DNA of 64,000 nt from Rhizobium favelukesii (GTDB taxonomy: Bacteria; Pseudomonadota; Alphaproteobacteria; Rhizobiales; Rhizobiaceae). Below are positions 17,105 through 26,104 of this stretch, piece after piece (position 1 is the first letter of the stretch; every line of letters begins with the position of its first letter). The stretch spans positions 558,001 to 622,000 of the forward strand of contig NZ_HG916855.1 in the NCBI RefSeq assembly GCF_000577275.2, given 5' to 3'. The translations under genes and the position numbers were made by a program. The notes below the pieces were generated by a model. That model was not told the origin of the DNA. It worked only from the letters and a program-made list of their open reading frames with translations, and did no database searches.

Positions 17105-17314
17105 ATGACCACTGGCACAGTAAAATGGTTCAATTCCACCAAAGGCTTCGGCTTTATCCAGCCTGATAACGGCGGCGCAGACGCTTTCGTGCATATCTCG
17201 GCTGTCGAACGCGCTGGTATGCGCGAAATCGTCGAAGGCCAGAAGATCGGCTACGACCTTGAGCGCGACATGAAGTCGGGCAAAATGTCGGCCTGCAATC
17301 TGCAGTCCGCTTAA
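17105..17314 (+). CDS. Cold-shock domain protein (CspA family)
   Basis: A 69-residue single CSD protein. RNP1 is KGFGFIQ (13-19) and RNP2 is DAFVHIS (26-32), with the N-terminal TGTVKWFN. It binds single-stranded RNA/DNA and acts as an RNA chaperone. The start is the ATG at 17105 with AAGGG upstream, rather than the TTG at 17090. A rho-independent terminator follows at 17379-17403, so it is likely monocistronic. Rhizobia carry many csp paralogues. Confidence 0.93.
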   Translation: MTTGTVKWFNSTKGFGFIQPDNGGADAFVHISAVERAGMREIVEGQKIGYDLERDMKSGKMSACNLQSA

Positions 17315-17378
17315 TTGATATCTGCTTCCCTTTGACCACGGATGTACTGGCACTGCCGGAAGCGCATATTCAATCGAG

Positions 17379-17403
17379 GCCAGGCATCTTGCCTGGCTTT
17401 TTT
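17379..17403 (+). terminator. Rho-independent terminator after the csp gene
   Basis: Perfect 7-bp stem GCCAGGC / GCCTGGC with a five-base loop, followed by six T residues. It ends about 90 bp after the csp stop codon. Confidence 0.9.
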
Positions 17404-17440
17404 CGTTCCGGGTCACCGGTCGAAGCCGTCAGGAGTTTCA

Positions 17441-17665
17441 ATGACTGAAACATATAGTAGATCCCGCCAACAGGCTGAAATCGCATTCGGCAACGTCCAG
17501 ATGCAGTTCTTTGCGAAGAATAACGCAGTTGAAGAGCTCGAATCTGAGGCCGAGCGCCGAGATGCCAAGACGGCCAGGCTGCGAGAGGCTCGTCTGGCGA
17601 AGGAACTGGCCGACCGAACCTCAGCAACTTCTGCCCTCCTCGCCAAACGGGCCAAAACGCGCTGA
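17441..17665 (+). CDS. Small charged hypothetical protein
   Basis: A 74-residue Ala/Glu/Arg/Lys-rich, probably helical protein starting at the ATG at 17441, with AGGAG eight bases upstream. The central part (ELESEAERRDAKTARLREAR) suggests a coiled coil or an RNA-binding helix. Such small proteins recur beside rhizobial cold-shock genes. No known function. Confidence 0.7.
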   Translation: MTETYSRSRQQAEIAFGNVQMQFFAKNNAVEELESEAERRDAKTARLREARLAKELADRTSATSALLAKRAKTR

Positions 17666-17699
17666 TCACTGCGCCAACACCGATTATCAGGATAAAGAT

Positions 17700-18080
17700 T
17701 TGAAGAACGCTAGAAACAATCAGCTCTCTGACCGACGAGCCGCATCCGCAGACGCCAAGACTTCTCTGCTCAACGCCTACCGTGCAGCAAAAACCGGGGC
17801 GGAACCTGCTAGAATGGCAAGGCAGGCAGAACGCACGGCTATTGTCTCGGCTCGCGAGGAACGACGCGTTGAACGCGAGCGCCTGAAGCACGGGGAGCGC
17901 GTGCGCGTTGAGACCCAGGCGGCAGAGCAGCGAGCAGCCGCGGAGGCCGAAGCGCTGGCCGAAACTGAAGCCCGCGAGGGCGCCGAAAAGGCCCGTATAG
18001 CGCGCGTGATCGAAGATGAGGCGGCGCGAAAGGCCGAGCGCGACCGGCGCTACGCCAACCGCAAGGCGCGACAAGCTTAG
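17700..18080 (+). CDS. DUF6481-like charged alpha-helical protein
   Basis: About 126 residues from the TTG at 17700 (AGGA upstream), reading LKNARNNQLSDRRAA and ending AERDRRYANRKARQA. Nearly all Ala/Glu/Arg, predicted as one long helix. The ends match what I recall of the rhizobial DUF6481 family. A longer frame open to 17511 lacks family resemblance. It follows the csp and 74-residue genes, suggesting a cold or RNA stress locus; that is inference. Confidence 0.65.
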   Translation: MKNARNNQLSDRRAASADAKTSLLNAYRAAKTGAEPARMARQAERTAIVSAREERRVERERLKHGERVRVETQAAEQRAAAEAEALAETEAREGAEKARIARVIEDEAARKAERDRRYANRKARQA

Positions 18081-18160
18081 CCTCCGGCATCGGTTGTCGG
18101 CACCCCGATTCCGCAGCGTGACAACGTCATGCTGAGGTTCGCTTACACCTAGGAGCCTCC

Positions 18161-18436
18161 ATGGCACCGGATACGAACGAACTCCAGTCGATCAACACGT
18201 CCTGGCAAATCGCGATCCAGGAAATCCTGCGCATGGTCATCCGTGACATGTACCATGCCGGCGGCGAGGCTACCTTCAAGGCGCATATCAAACGCATCGA
18301 AGAAGCAGCCGTCGATAGCATCTATACGGACCTGAGGCTCCGGGGCACGGATGAATGGACGGAAGTGCTCGTCAAGGAAAGGGCGAGCAATTTCGTGACC
18401 ACGCTGCTGACGTCATTCACCTACGACCGAGCTTGA
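18161..18436 (+). CDS. Hypothetical protein (91 aa)
   Basis: A 91-residue protein with AGGAG upstream of the ATG. It is soluble, mixed alpha/beta in appearance (SWQIAIQEILRMVIRDMYHA and FKAHIKRIEEAAVDSI). Unknown family; composition and start signal support a real gene. Same strand and about 80 bp after the DUF6481-like gene. Confidence 0.65.
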   Translation: MAPDTNELQSINTSWQIAIQEILRMVIRDMYHAGGEATFKAHIKRIEEAAVDSIYTDLRLRGTDEWTEVLVKERASNFVTTLLTSFTYDRA

Positions 18437-18512
18437 CCCTGCTGTCGAGCGGGACTGAACAACCTCACTCAGTTCTCAGCGCCCTCGCGTCTGATGGACC
18501 ACGGAAACGGGT

Positions 18513-18837
18513 TCAACGGCGTGAGATCAACAGGTGGATTGTCGCTCTTTGACGCGTCTTCGATAGGCAGACGGCGGTGCAGAACATCGCGAAGAGCCTG
18601 TCCTGGGGGTGATCGCCGGCGATCTTAAGAAAACTGGCGATTGCCCACCTCGCTCCGTTCCTCCAGGTTCGGGGTTGGCGCGGTGCATGACGATGTGTTC
18701 CCCGGTAGCCTCATCCTGCTCGAGAAATCATCTGCCGCCTGCGCGGCGACAATCAAGGTGAGATTCGTCTTATCCTGATCGCCGCGCCATATGCCGCCAT
18801 TCGCGCTTGCGAAAACCTGTGTCTGAATCCCGGGCAT
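18513..18837 (-). pseudogene. Broken small gene with two frameshifts
   Basis: Three frames in series read like one protein. First MPGIQTQVFASANGG with DKTNLTLIV, from the ATG at 18837; then DEATGEHIVMHRANPEPGGT; then RWAIASFLKIAGDHPQDRLF, to a stop at 18513. Each piece is protein-like and they follow in the right order, implying two indels (near 18728 and 18658). Family unknown. Confidence 0.5.
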
Positions 18838-19605
18838 TTTTCTACTCCTCGCGTGTCGCAGCGCGGAGAGCGCGCATGTCGGCCTCCAAGCTGACCTCTG
18901 CCGTGGACGTCATCGGGCGCCATTGATTGCCAGCCAAAGCGCCTCGCCGCTTTTCTCCCGAAAATGTGCGGGCCGCGGACGTAGGTGATCATGCTGGTGA
19001 TCGTCGCCGGAGTTTTCACTATTACCAGCAAGTCGCTCTGCCTTGTACGTTAGCACCTGCTGCGTCGAAACCGGAAGGAGCCGCCCGCCGCGTCTCCCCG
19101 GCCGATTAAAAGAACTCGGTGCTGTTTGCAGCCGGTCTCAGGCCGGGACAGGGACGCTGCTCCAAAGTAACCGGTCGTCGAGTCTCGTCACGGGTCATAT
19201 TGACGGGCGCGGCCAGACACGGGCCAGTACTCAAGTTTACGACCATGGTCGCCACCGATGCTTGCGCCAATGATGGGTATTTGCGGTAGCGTCGCCTTAA
19301 CTTGGGTCGGACACAGGATGGCCACGATGGGGCCGGTTTATGCTGCGGTCGACAGGGTGATTTCGCGCCACGTGTTCATGGCGGCGTTTCGCAGTTTGCG
19401 ATGTTCAGTAGTGCTCTTCGGGCTGCGAAGAAGATGGAAAAGGTTGGCGATCGGGCCATGGATGGAGACGAAGCGCTGGCATTGTCGTGCCGACTTGAAC
19501 GCATCCTGCCTCGCTCTCGTCGTCGATTGGGTATTCCCTCGCGCGGGGGGCGTCGATTGAAATCGACGATTGTCGATCAATTCCGGCGTGTAGGTCCCAT
19601 TGTCT
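18838..19605. other. Gene-poor region with a short inverted repeat
   Basis: About 770 bp without a credible gene. Short fragments on the minus strand near 18840-18970 (HFREKSGEALWLAINGAR) look protein-like but stop. A perfect inverted repeat CGTCGATT-GA-AATCGACG lies at 19551-19568, with a related CGTCGATT at 19521. Confidence 0.35.
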
Positions 19606-19927
19606 TCATTCCTCAGAGAGCTCCCGTAGAACCCTTAGCGCATCCTTCAAAACGGCATCAGGCACCTGCCGGAGATGCTTCACCAGGCGGCGCTTCTCAA
19701 GGGCGCGCGTCTGCTCTAGCAGGATGAGGCCGGCCACCCCCTGAAACGACACAGAGACTCTGAAACCGGCCGGACGGCTTCCTGATGTCATCGGCGCGGC
19801 GATGACGGTACGCAGATGATCATGGATCTCAGGGGGCGAAACGATCAGGCAGGGCCTGGTCTTCTGGATCTCACATGCCAACCGTTGGATCAAGCGCGGC
19901 AAGCCACACATCACCGCGCTTTACCAT
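19606..19927 (-). pseudogene. mazF: MazF/PemK-type toxin gene, frameshifted
   Basis: From the ATG at 19927, the frame reads MVKRGDVWLAALDPTVG, the canonical MazF N terminus, and hits a stop at 19871-19873. A second frame carries the rest: EIQKTRPCLIVSPPE, then TVIAAPMTSGSRPAGFRV and the C-terminal helix, to 19606. The joined protein would be a normal-length MazF endoribonuclease (about 106 aa), so an indel around 19870-19880 has inactivated it, unless it is a sequence error. The start overlaps the mazE stop by seven bases. Confidence 0.75.
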
Positions 19928-20175
19928 GCGATCGTCTCGTCCTCGTCATTGCCGAACTCGGGCCAGACCAGACCATCGTCGCGCTCAGCAGCAAGACGCT
20001 GCGCGTCCGCGGCCCAGCCTTTCCGCATAGGTCGTGCCACGCGCTCGATCACGATCCTGCCGTTTTCGACGCGCAGATCGACATCGTCGCCGGCTTGCGC
20101 GCCTAGCTCGGAAAGCAAAGGCTTGGGAATTATCACGCCGGCAGAATTGCCGAACTTCTTGACTGCGCTCAACAT
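19921..20175 (-). CDS. mazE: MazE-type antitoxin (AbrB family)
   Basis: 84 residues. N-terminal swapped-hairpin AbrB domain: VKKFGNSAGVIIPKPLLSEL, then a D-rich VDLRVENGRIVIER, and an acidic C-terminal tail (NDEDETIAW). The start ATG at 20175 has AAGGAG seven bases upstream; an upstream in-frame ATG at 20199 is not supported. It is intact although its toxin partner is frameshifted. Confidence 0.85.
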   Translation of the reverse strand: MLSAVKKFGNSAGVIIPKPLLSELGAQAGDDVDLRVENGRIVIERVARPMRKGWAADAQRLAAERDDGLVWPEFGNDEDETIAW

Positions 20176-20748
20176 CAGCGACTCCTTCAGGATGATCAAC
20201 CTATAAGTATCGGCAGAAGCGTTACAACAATGTTAGTACAATCTGAGGGCGCTCATCTCACGCAAATAGCGCTTTGAAGAAGCAACATCAGGGGCCGTCC
20301 ACGTTATAAGGTGGATTTGCCCAATGCCATCGAGCTACTTGGACCAGAGATCGCAACAACAAAATGGCATAAACAGGCGTTATGCCGTGAATTTGGGTTT
20401 ATCAGGCACTTAGCTTATCTGAGTTAAGGCGCCGCCGGTTCAGATCGCCTTCAAGGCGAGCATATCTCCCGGTTGCGGAAGGATGGTCACGCAAGTGCGC
20501 GGAAACCGGTCAGGGTTCCGGACGCTTAGCAAGCCAGCGAAATAGAGCGTGGTCTGGATGAAGAGAACAAAAGTTGTCGTTATCGCGCGCTTTCTGACAG
20601 TCCGAGCAATCAGAGAGAAACAAAAGATTTCAGCAACGGCAATCCCAAACGCCTGACAATCGGCCCTATCGCGCTGAGATCGCCTTCCCGGCCCTGTCCA
20701 TGCTTGAAAAACGGGCGCATCGACGAGGGCGTTTTGTTGCTGAAGCAT
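20176..20748. other. Gene-poor region
   Basis: About 570 bp. A 102-codon frame on the minus strand (20440-20748) has one hydrophobic stretch but no recognisable family and begins right at the end of the monooxygenase remnant, so I do not call it a gene. The mazE promoter must lie at the left edge. Confidence 0.35.
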
Positions 20749-21428
20749 TCACGAGCGATGATGGGTCGGCCGGTTCGCCGCACCCGACCATGCCAAGGCT
20801 ACATCTAGCATAGCAGGACGTATCAGGCCAAGATGGTCACGCAAGGTTGAGTCGCTGTATTCAGTGCGGAATAGGCCGCGTTCCTGCAGGACCGGTACGA
20901 CCAAATGCGTGAAGTCTTCGAGGCCGTCCGGGAAGAACGGCGGCATGACGTTGAAACCGTCGGCGGCACGTCCCTCGAACCATTGCTCCATTCGATCGGC
21001 AATCTCAACCGGCGTGCCGAGCATGATGTGATGGCCGCGGCCGGCCGCAACACGCAATGCCAGCTGGCGGATGGTCAGGTTCTCGCGCCGCGCGAGCGCT
21101 GTCAGAAGGTCGGCGCGGCTACGCAACTGGTCGGAAATCGGCAGGTGCGGGAGCGGGCCATCTAGGTCGTAGTCGGCAAGGGGATGACCGATCCGTTCTT
21201 CCAGCAGCGGCATGGCGCTCTTCAGTTCCGTCCACTGGTCGAGTTCGGCCAGCTTGTCCGCAGCTTCCTTGACCGTGCGCCCGATCACCGGCAGGAAACC
21301 TGGCATCACCGCGACGTCGTCAGCCCGCCGACCAGCACGTACGACGCGTTCCTTCAGGCTCTTATAAAAGGCCCGCGCCTCCCACCCTGCAGGAACAGGC
21401 CCAGGTGGATTTGTCTTTTAGTGCTCAT
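20749..21428 (-). pseudogene. NtaA/SnaA/DszA-type flavin monooxygenase with internal deletion
   Basis: The ATG at 21428 begins MSTKRQIHLGLFLQG, the normal N terminus of LLM-class FMNH2-dependent monooxygenases. Sequence then jumps directly to EARAFYKSLKERVVRAGRRA in another frame and the C-terminal region VMPGFLPVIGRTV... ending at 20749. Most of the TIM barrel (roughly 200+ residues) is missing, so the enzyme is lost. The C-terminal end also diverges from the family. Confidence 0.75.
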
Positions 21429-21453
21429 GGCAAGGATCTTTCGTCAATTCGGT

Positions 21454-22280
21454 TTAAACCACGTTCTGGTTCAACAGCGCCAGAAGCTGGCGAAGATCGT
21501 CGGCGCTGCTCATGCGGCGGATGAGTAGAGGAATATCGGCACAGGCAGGATTGCGGTTGGTTGCGTCGCGAAACTTCTCGGTCGGATCCGTAACGCCGGG
21601 CAGACCATCGAAGCGCCGCGTGATCGCGCTGCCGTCGCGTAGCGCAATATCGAGGATCACGAAACGGGTCTTTGGGTCGCTCGACATGCGCGGCGCGCTA
21701 TCGTCGTGGCGACGGCTGGCGCGTTCGGCGGTCGCCATCAAGCGCGGCTCCACCGGCCGCTCGTCAAAATGGTCGAGCCGAAGCCCGCCATCGATCAGGG
21801 CAGCGGAAAAGACGTATTCCGGGCTGAAGCGGGCCTCGATGCCATTGTTCGACGTGCTCACCACCAGTGCGGCATCGGCGCCGGGTGGATAGGTGAATGT
21901 GATCGTTTCGATCTCATCCGCGCGAAGACCGGCCCGGTGTAGTCGATGCCGAGTGAAGCGACGGGATGGCCGGCTGTGCAACAGGGGTAAGCCTTCAGCG
22001 TCAGGCCGGGCGAAACGATCTGCCACGGTACGCCCCAGTCTTGCGTTACGGCAGAGAGACGTTCCGCGCCAAAAGCATAAGCCGCGTGGAAGCCGATCTG
22101 ATTGCCGAGGAAATCCGGTGCGCCGCCAAAGTCCGCCGCCGCCAGCCGAGCAGAGAGGAACCCGGATCGCGCCGCCATGCCGGCATGATAGGGTTTGGCG
22201 TCATAACCGAACTGCAACCGCAGACCCGACGATTGCGTCGCCGCCAGGCCGAGCGCGACGCTTCGCGCTGCCAGTCCCAC
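21454..22280 (-). pseudogene. MmgE/PrpD family protein, truncated and frameshifted
   Basis: Two frames join into the C-terminal two thirds of an MmgE/PrpD (2-methylcitrate dehydratase-like) protein. The first (22280 down to about 21940) has ALGLAATQSSGLRLQFGYD, KPYHAGMAARSGF and LKAYPCCTAGHP. The second has GLRADEIETITFTYPPG through RFDGLPGVTDPT to 21454. The N-terminal about 200 residues are absent. It neighbours the broken monooxygenase on the same strand; both may be relics of one catabolic operon. Confidence 0.75.
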
Positions 22281-22540
22281 GTGTTACTCGAACTTGGGCG
22301 CAGGCCAGGGAGATGACGCGGGTTACTCTCGGGAAGAGCCGGGTGCGGGAAATCCGCCCGCCCGGATCTGTGAGGGCGAAGCCGAATGGCATAGCTACTC
22401 GACCACGATCTACGCGATCGAGTGCGTGGTGCGTCATGTGTGGTGAATAAACCTGCCCGGGCCGTACCTCCGTGTCCAAAGTGATCGAGTTTGACAAACT
22501 TTGCCAAGTTGAGCCAACTTCCGCGCAATATGGAGCTCGA

Positions 22541-22780
22541 ATGGCTATGATGAACGCATCTTTACCGGACCCAATGAAAGAGTGGGTCGAGGCGCAAGCG
22601 ATGACCGGGCTATATTCCAATGCTGGTGACTATGTGCGCGACCTGATTGGGAGCGACCAAGCGCGCAGTGATAAGATTCCCGCCATGCAACGTTTCGACG
22701 ATGACGGTCTCAAAAGTGGTGCTGGCGGCCGGTCGACGGACGAACCCTTTGCCGCGGCAGTCGCGCGCGCGGAAACGTAG
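22541..22780 (+). CDS. ParD-type antitoxin without its toxin
   Basis: A 79-residue CopG/RHH antitoxin: MMNASLPDPMKEWVEAQAMT followed by GLYSNAGDYVRDLIG, then an acidic/basic tail. GGAG lies seven bases before the ATG at 22541. The toxin gene (parE) expected directly downstream is not present in 22781-23066, so this is an orphan, perhaps retained as a regulator or a relic. Confidence 0.8.
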   Translation: MAMMNASLPDPMKEWVEAQAMTGLYSNAGDYVRDLIGSDQARSDKIPAMQRFDDDGLKSGAGGRSTDEPFAAAVARAET

Positions 22781-23066
22781 CAAGAACGTCTCGAACGTTA
22801 TGGGAACCATGAGGTAGAAGTCCAACGATGGCTCCACGATCGGATTGTAAATTCCACGTCTCGTAAAAGTCGTCTGGTCATATGCGGCGTCTTTGCTCGT
22901 AGCCTTTACGGTCTTAACAAAAAAAGCGGCCCGATCAGGGAGCCTGTCGTCCGTCGACCGAGAGGTTGGCGACTCGGCCGAGACAGCACGAGAAGCGGAA
23001 CACGCGGCCGTGGGCCATTCGGTTCCGCTTCTCGTGCCGACTACGTTATTGAGGCTTTGTGGTGGC

Positions 23067-24249
23067 TCAGCCGTCGAGATAGCGTTCGGTCAAGCGTGCC
23101 CACATCGCAGCACCGACCGTCAGGGATTTGTCGGCAAAGTCGTATTTCGCACTGTGCAGGATCGCGGATTCCACACCGTTGCCGAGCCGCAGGAAGCTGC
23201 CGGGCTTGTGCTCGAGGAAATGCGAGAAGTCCTCACTGCCGGGGATGAGGTTGCACAAGGCCACCTTCTCTGGACCGACGAGTTCCTCGGCGACCGTGCG
23301 AGCGAATTCGGTTTCCGCTTCCGAATTGACAACCACGGGGTGTCCGTGGGCGTATTCGATTTCCGTGGTTGCGCCGTAACCATCGGCAATCGTTTCGGCG
23401 AGCCTGCGGATCCTGGCCTCTAACGTCTCGCGCACCTTTGGGTCGAATGATCGGATGCTGAGCAGTAGTTTTGCGCTTTCGGGGATGACGTTTGCGGCTT
23501 CGCCGGCATGGATCGCCCCGACCGTGACGACGGCGGTCTGCGTCGGATCGATGCTGCGGGAGACGACCGATTGCAGGCTGACGACGAGGTTGCACGCAAC
23601 GACCACCGGATCCACGGTGAGATGCGGCCGCGAGGCGTGGCCACCTTTGCCCTTGATGATGATCTCGGCGCTGTCGGCAGCTGCCATCAGCGGTCCCGAG
23701 CGTATCAGCCAGGTGCCCTCGGGCGCGCCGGGATGATTGTGCAGACCGAAGATAACGTCGAAGGGAAAGCGTTCGAACAGCCCGTCGGCGATCATCGCGG
23801 GCGCGCCACTCAGCGCACCCGCTTCTTCGGCCGGTTGGAAAATGAGACTGACGGTACCATTGAAGCGGCGCGTGCGGGCCAGATATTCGGCCGCACCGAG
23901 AAGTATCGTCGTGTGGCCGTCATTGTCCGCACGCATGCATCTTGCCGGTAACCGTGCTGGCATAGGGGCGGCCGGTCTCCTCGGTGATCGGCAGGGCGTC
24001 CATGTCTGCGCGGATGGCAATGCTCTTTTTTCCGGCGCCGACCGTCATACGCGCAACCACGCCATGGCCGCCGACGTTGCGGGTCACCTCATAGCCCCAG
24101 GATTCGAGCTTTTCGGCAACGAAACGCGCGGTCTCGGCCTCTTCGAAGGAGAGCTCGGGATGGGCGTGGAGATGCCGGCGGATGGCCGTCAACTCTGCTT
24201 CCATCGGTTCGAAATCGGAGAGGCGGGCAAAATCATTGTCGAGGGGCAT
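23067..24249 (-). pseudogene. M20 amidohydrolase (hippurate hydrolase-like), one-base frameshift
   Basis: Residues from the ATG at 24249 read a normal M20 peptidase/amidohydrolase: IRRHLHAHPELSFEE, then MDALPITEETG. The frame breaks at MHACG where HDGHT is expected: the DNA carries one extra T (plus strand, 23923-23924). The remaining 280 codons, in the next frame, are complete: LIFQPAEEAG, GLHNHPG, GKGGHASRPH and the terminal region. The break falls in the metal-binding motif. Family members cleave N-acyl amino acids. It lies just downstream of the ABC transporter genes, same strand. Either decayed, or intact if the extra base is an error. Confidence 0.8.
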
Positions 24250-24335
24250 GGCAGTTCCAGTTTTACGGGCGCGGTATCGCCGGCCGGCTTACGGTAAAGC
24301 CAGCCCGCAGGGGCAAGGGCAGGGGGACCGCCGCG

Positions 24336-25115
24336 CTAGATGTAGCGCGACAGGAAGCTTCTGGTGCGAGGGTGCTGCGGGTTGCCGATTACGTCCTCCG
24401 GCTTGCCCTGTTCCACGACCTTGCCGCCATCCATGAAGACGACGCGGTCGGCCGCTTCCCGAGCAAATCCGATCTCGTGGGTGACGACGATCATCGTCAA
24501 ACCCTGATTTGCAAGATCCCGCATGGTGGCGAGTACCTCGCCGACCAGCTCGGGGTCGAGTGCCGAGGTCGGCTCGTCGAAGAGCATCAGCTTCGGCTTG
24601 ATGGCCAGCGCGCGGGCAATCGCCACGCGCTGTTGCTGGCCGCCGGAAAGCTGGCGCGGGTAGTTGTCGGCCTTGATCGAAAGGCCAACCCGTTCCAAAA
24701 GCCTCAGCGCATTTTCGGTCGCCGCCTTGCGGCTTTCGCCATGGACACCGACCGGCGCCTCGATGATGTTCTGCAGCGCTGTCATATGCGGGTAGAGGTT
24801 GAACTGCTGAAAGACCATGCCGATCTTGCGGCGCTGCAGGGCGATCGCTTGGTTCGACAGCTGCAGCAGCCGGTCCTTGTGCAGGCGGTAGCCGATCTGC
24901 TCGCCATCCACTTCGATCGAACCCTGGTTGATGGATTCGAGGTGGTTGATACAGCGCAGGAACGTCGACTTGCCGGAGCCGGAGGGTCCAAGGACGACGA
25001 CGACCTCACCAGGCGCGACGTCGAGATCGATGCCCCTCAGCACTTCCAGGTCTGCGAAGGACTTATGGACATTGCGTGCCTTGACGAGAGGCTCGATGGT
25101 GGAGATCTCGTTCAT
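24336..25115 (-). CDS. Polar amino-acid-type ABC transporter ATP-binding protein
   Basis: 259-residue GlnQ-type ATPase: Walker A GPSGSGKS (43-50), Q-loop QQFNLYPH, signature LSGGQQQR (156-163), Walker B LMLFDE, D-loop SALDP, and the switch His in VTHEIGFA. It energises import with the permease encoded just upstream; their genes overlap by four bases (ATGA). Second-last of a cluster reading 27960 to 23067. Confidence 0.93.
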   Translation of the reverse strand: MNEISTIEPLVKARNVHKSFADLEVLRGIDLDVAPGEVVVVLGPSGSGKSTFLRCINHLESINQGSIEVDGEQIGYRLHKDRLLQLSNQAIALQRRKIGMVFQQFNLYPHMTALQNIIEAPVGVHGESRKAATENALRLLERVGLSIKADNYPRQLSGGQQQRVAIARALAIKPKLMLFDEPTSALDPELVGEVLATMRDLANQGLTMIVVTHEIGFAREAADRVVFMDGGKVVEQGKPEDVIGNPQHPRTRSFLSRYI

Positions 25116-26053
25116 GCGCCTGCCTCCGTTGCCTGTGCCATGACAGCCGCTTCCTTTGCAGCCTTGGCGGCGCCCGTGCGGCGATCGCCGCGGCTGTAGT
25201 AGCGCTCGATATAGGCCTGGCCGACGTTCAGGACCGACGTGATGAGCAGGTACCAGAGGACCGCGACGAGCAGCATCGGCACGATCTCGAAGGTGCGGTT
25301 GTAGATCGACTGAACCGAATAGAGCAGATCGGCCATGGCGATGACGCTGACAAGCGAGGTCGCCTTGATCATGCTGATCAGCTGGTTCCCGGTCGGCGGA
25401 ACGATCGAGCGCATGGCCTGCGGAATGATGATGCGGCGAAGCGCGCGGATGCGCGTCATGCCGAAGGCCTCCGCCGTCTCGAACTGGCCCTTGTCCACCG
25501 AAAGCAGGCCACCGCGGATGATTTCCGCCATGTAGGCGGACTCATTGAGCGCAAGACCGGCGATCGCGGCCGTCATCGGGCTGATCACAGAGTTTGTATC
25601 CCAACTCATGAAGGTTGGGCCGAAGGGAATGCCGACCGACAGCGTCGGAAACAGAGTGGAAAGATTGTACCAAAAGATCAGCTGCACCAAGAGCGGCGTT
25701 CCGCGGAAGAACCAGATGAACAGCGAGGCGAGCGAACTCGCCAGCCGATCGCTAGACATTCTCGCGATGGCCAGCACGAGGCCGAGCGCGATGCCGATGA
25801 TCATCGCGACGACCGTCAGGCCGAGCGAGACATAAAGGCCGCTGATGACGGTCGGGTCGAAGAAATATTGAGCGACGACCGGCCAGCCGAAATTCTCGTT
25901 ATGCGCGACCGAAAAGGCCCAGTAGGCGGCGATCGCGAGCGTGATGACCCAAGCCGCGACGCGACCCTTGGGGAAGGGCTTGTGGGCGTGGGCCACGTCC
26001 CGGCTTCTCACATCGCCGGAGGGCGATGCGAGTATTTGCGTTTGTGTGCTCAT
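25112..26053 (-). CDS. Polar amino-acid-type ABC transporter permease
   Basis: 313-residue inner-membrane permease of the HisM/GlnP family. It has a longer cytoplasmic N terminus (about 1-30) and then five or so membrane helices. The EAA loop reads EAFGMTRIRALRRIIIPQAM. A single permease gene suggests a homodimer. Operon with the ATPase (overlap) and binding protein. Confidence 0.92.
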   Translation of the reverse strand: MSTQTQILASPSGDVRSRDVAHAHKPFPKGRVAAWVITLAIAAYWAFSVAHNENFGWPVVAQYFFDPTVISGLYVSLGLTVVAMIIGIALGLVLAIARMSSDRLASSLASLFIWFFRGTPLLVQLIFWYNLSTLFPTLSVGIPFGPTFMSWDTNSVISPMTAAIAGLALNESAYMAEIIRGGLLSVDKGQFETAEAFGMTRIRALRRIIIPQAMRSIVPPTGNQLISMIKATSLVSVIAMADLLYSVQSIYNRTFEIVPMLLVAVLWYLLITSVLNVGQAYIERYYSRGDRRTGAAKAAKEAAVMAQATEAGA

Positions 26054-26104
26054 TTCGGAAGCGTCCCACCGAGGTTGATGCCGGGCTCCTTGATCATGTT
26101 GTTC

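Noticed and set aside
13976-22815. Shared GGGAACCATGAGGT at 13990 and 22801
   Set aside because: A 14-bp match near two antitoxin genes, but its flanks differ and it lies on opposite sides of the loci; chance cannot be excluded.
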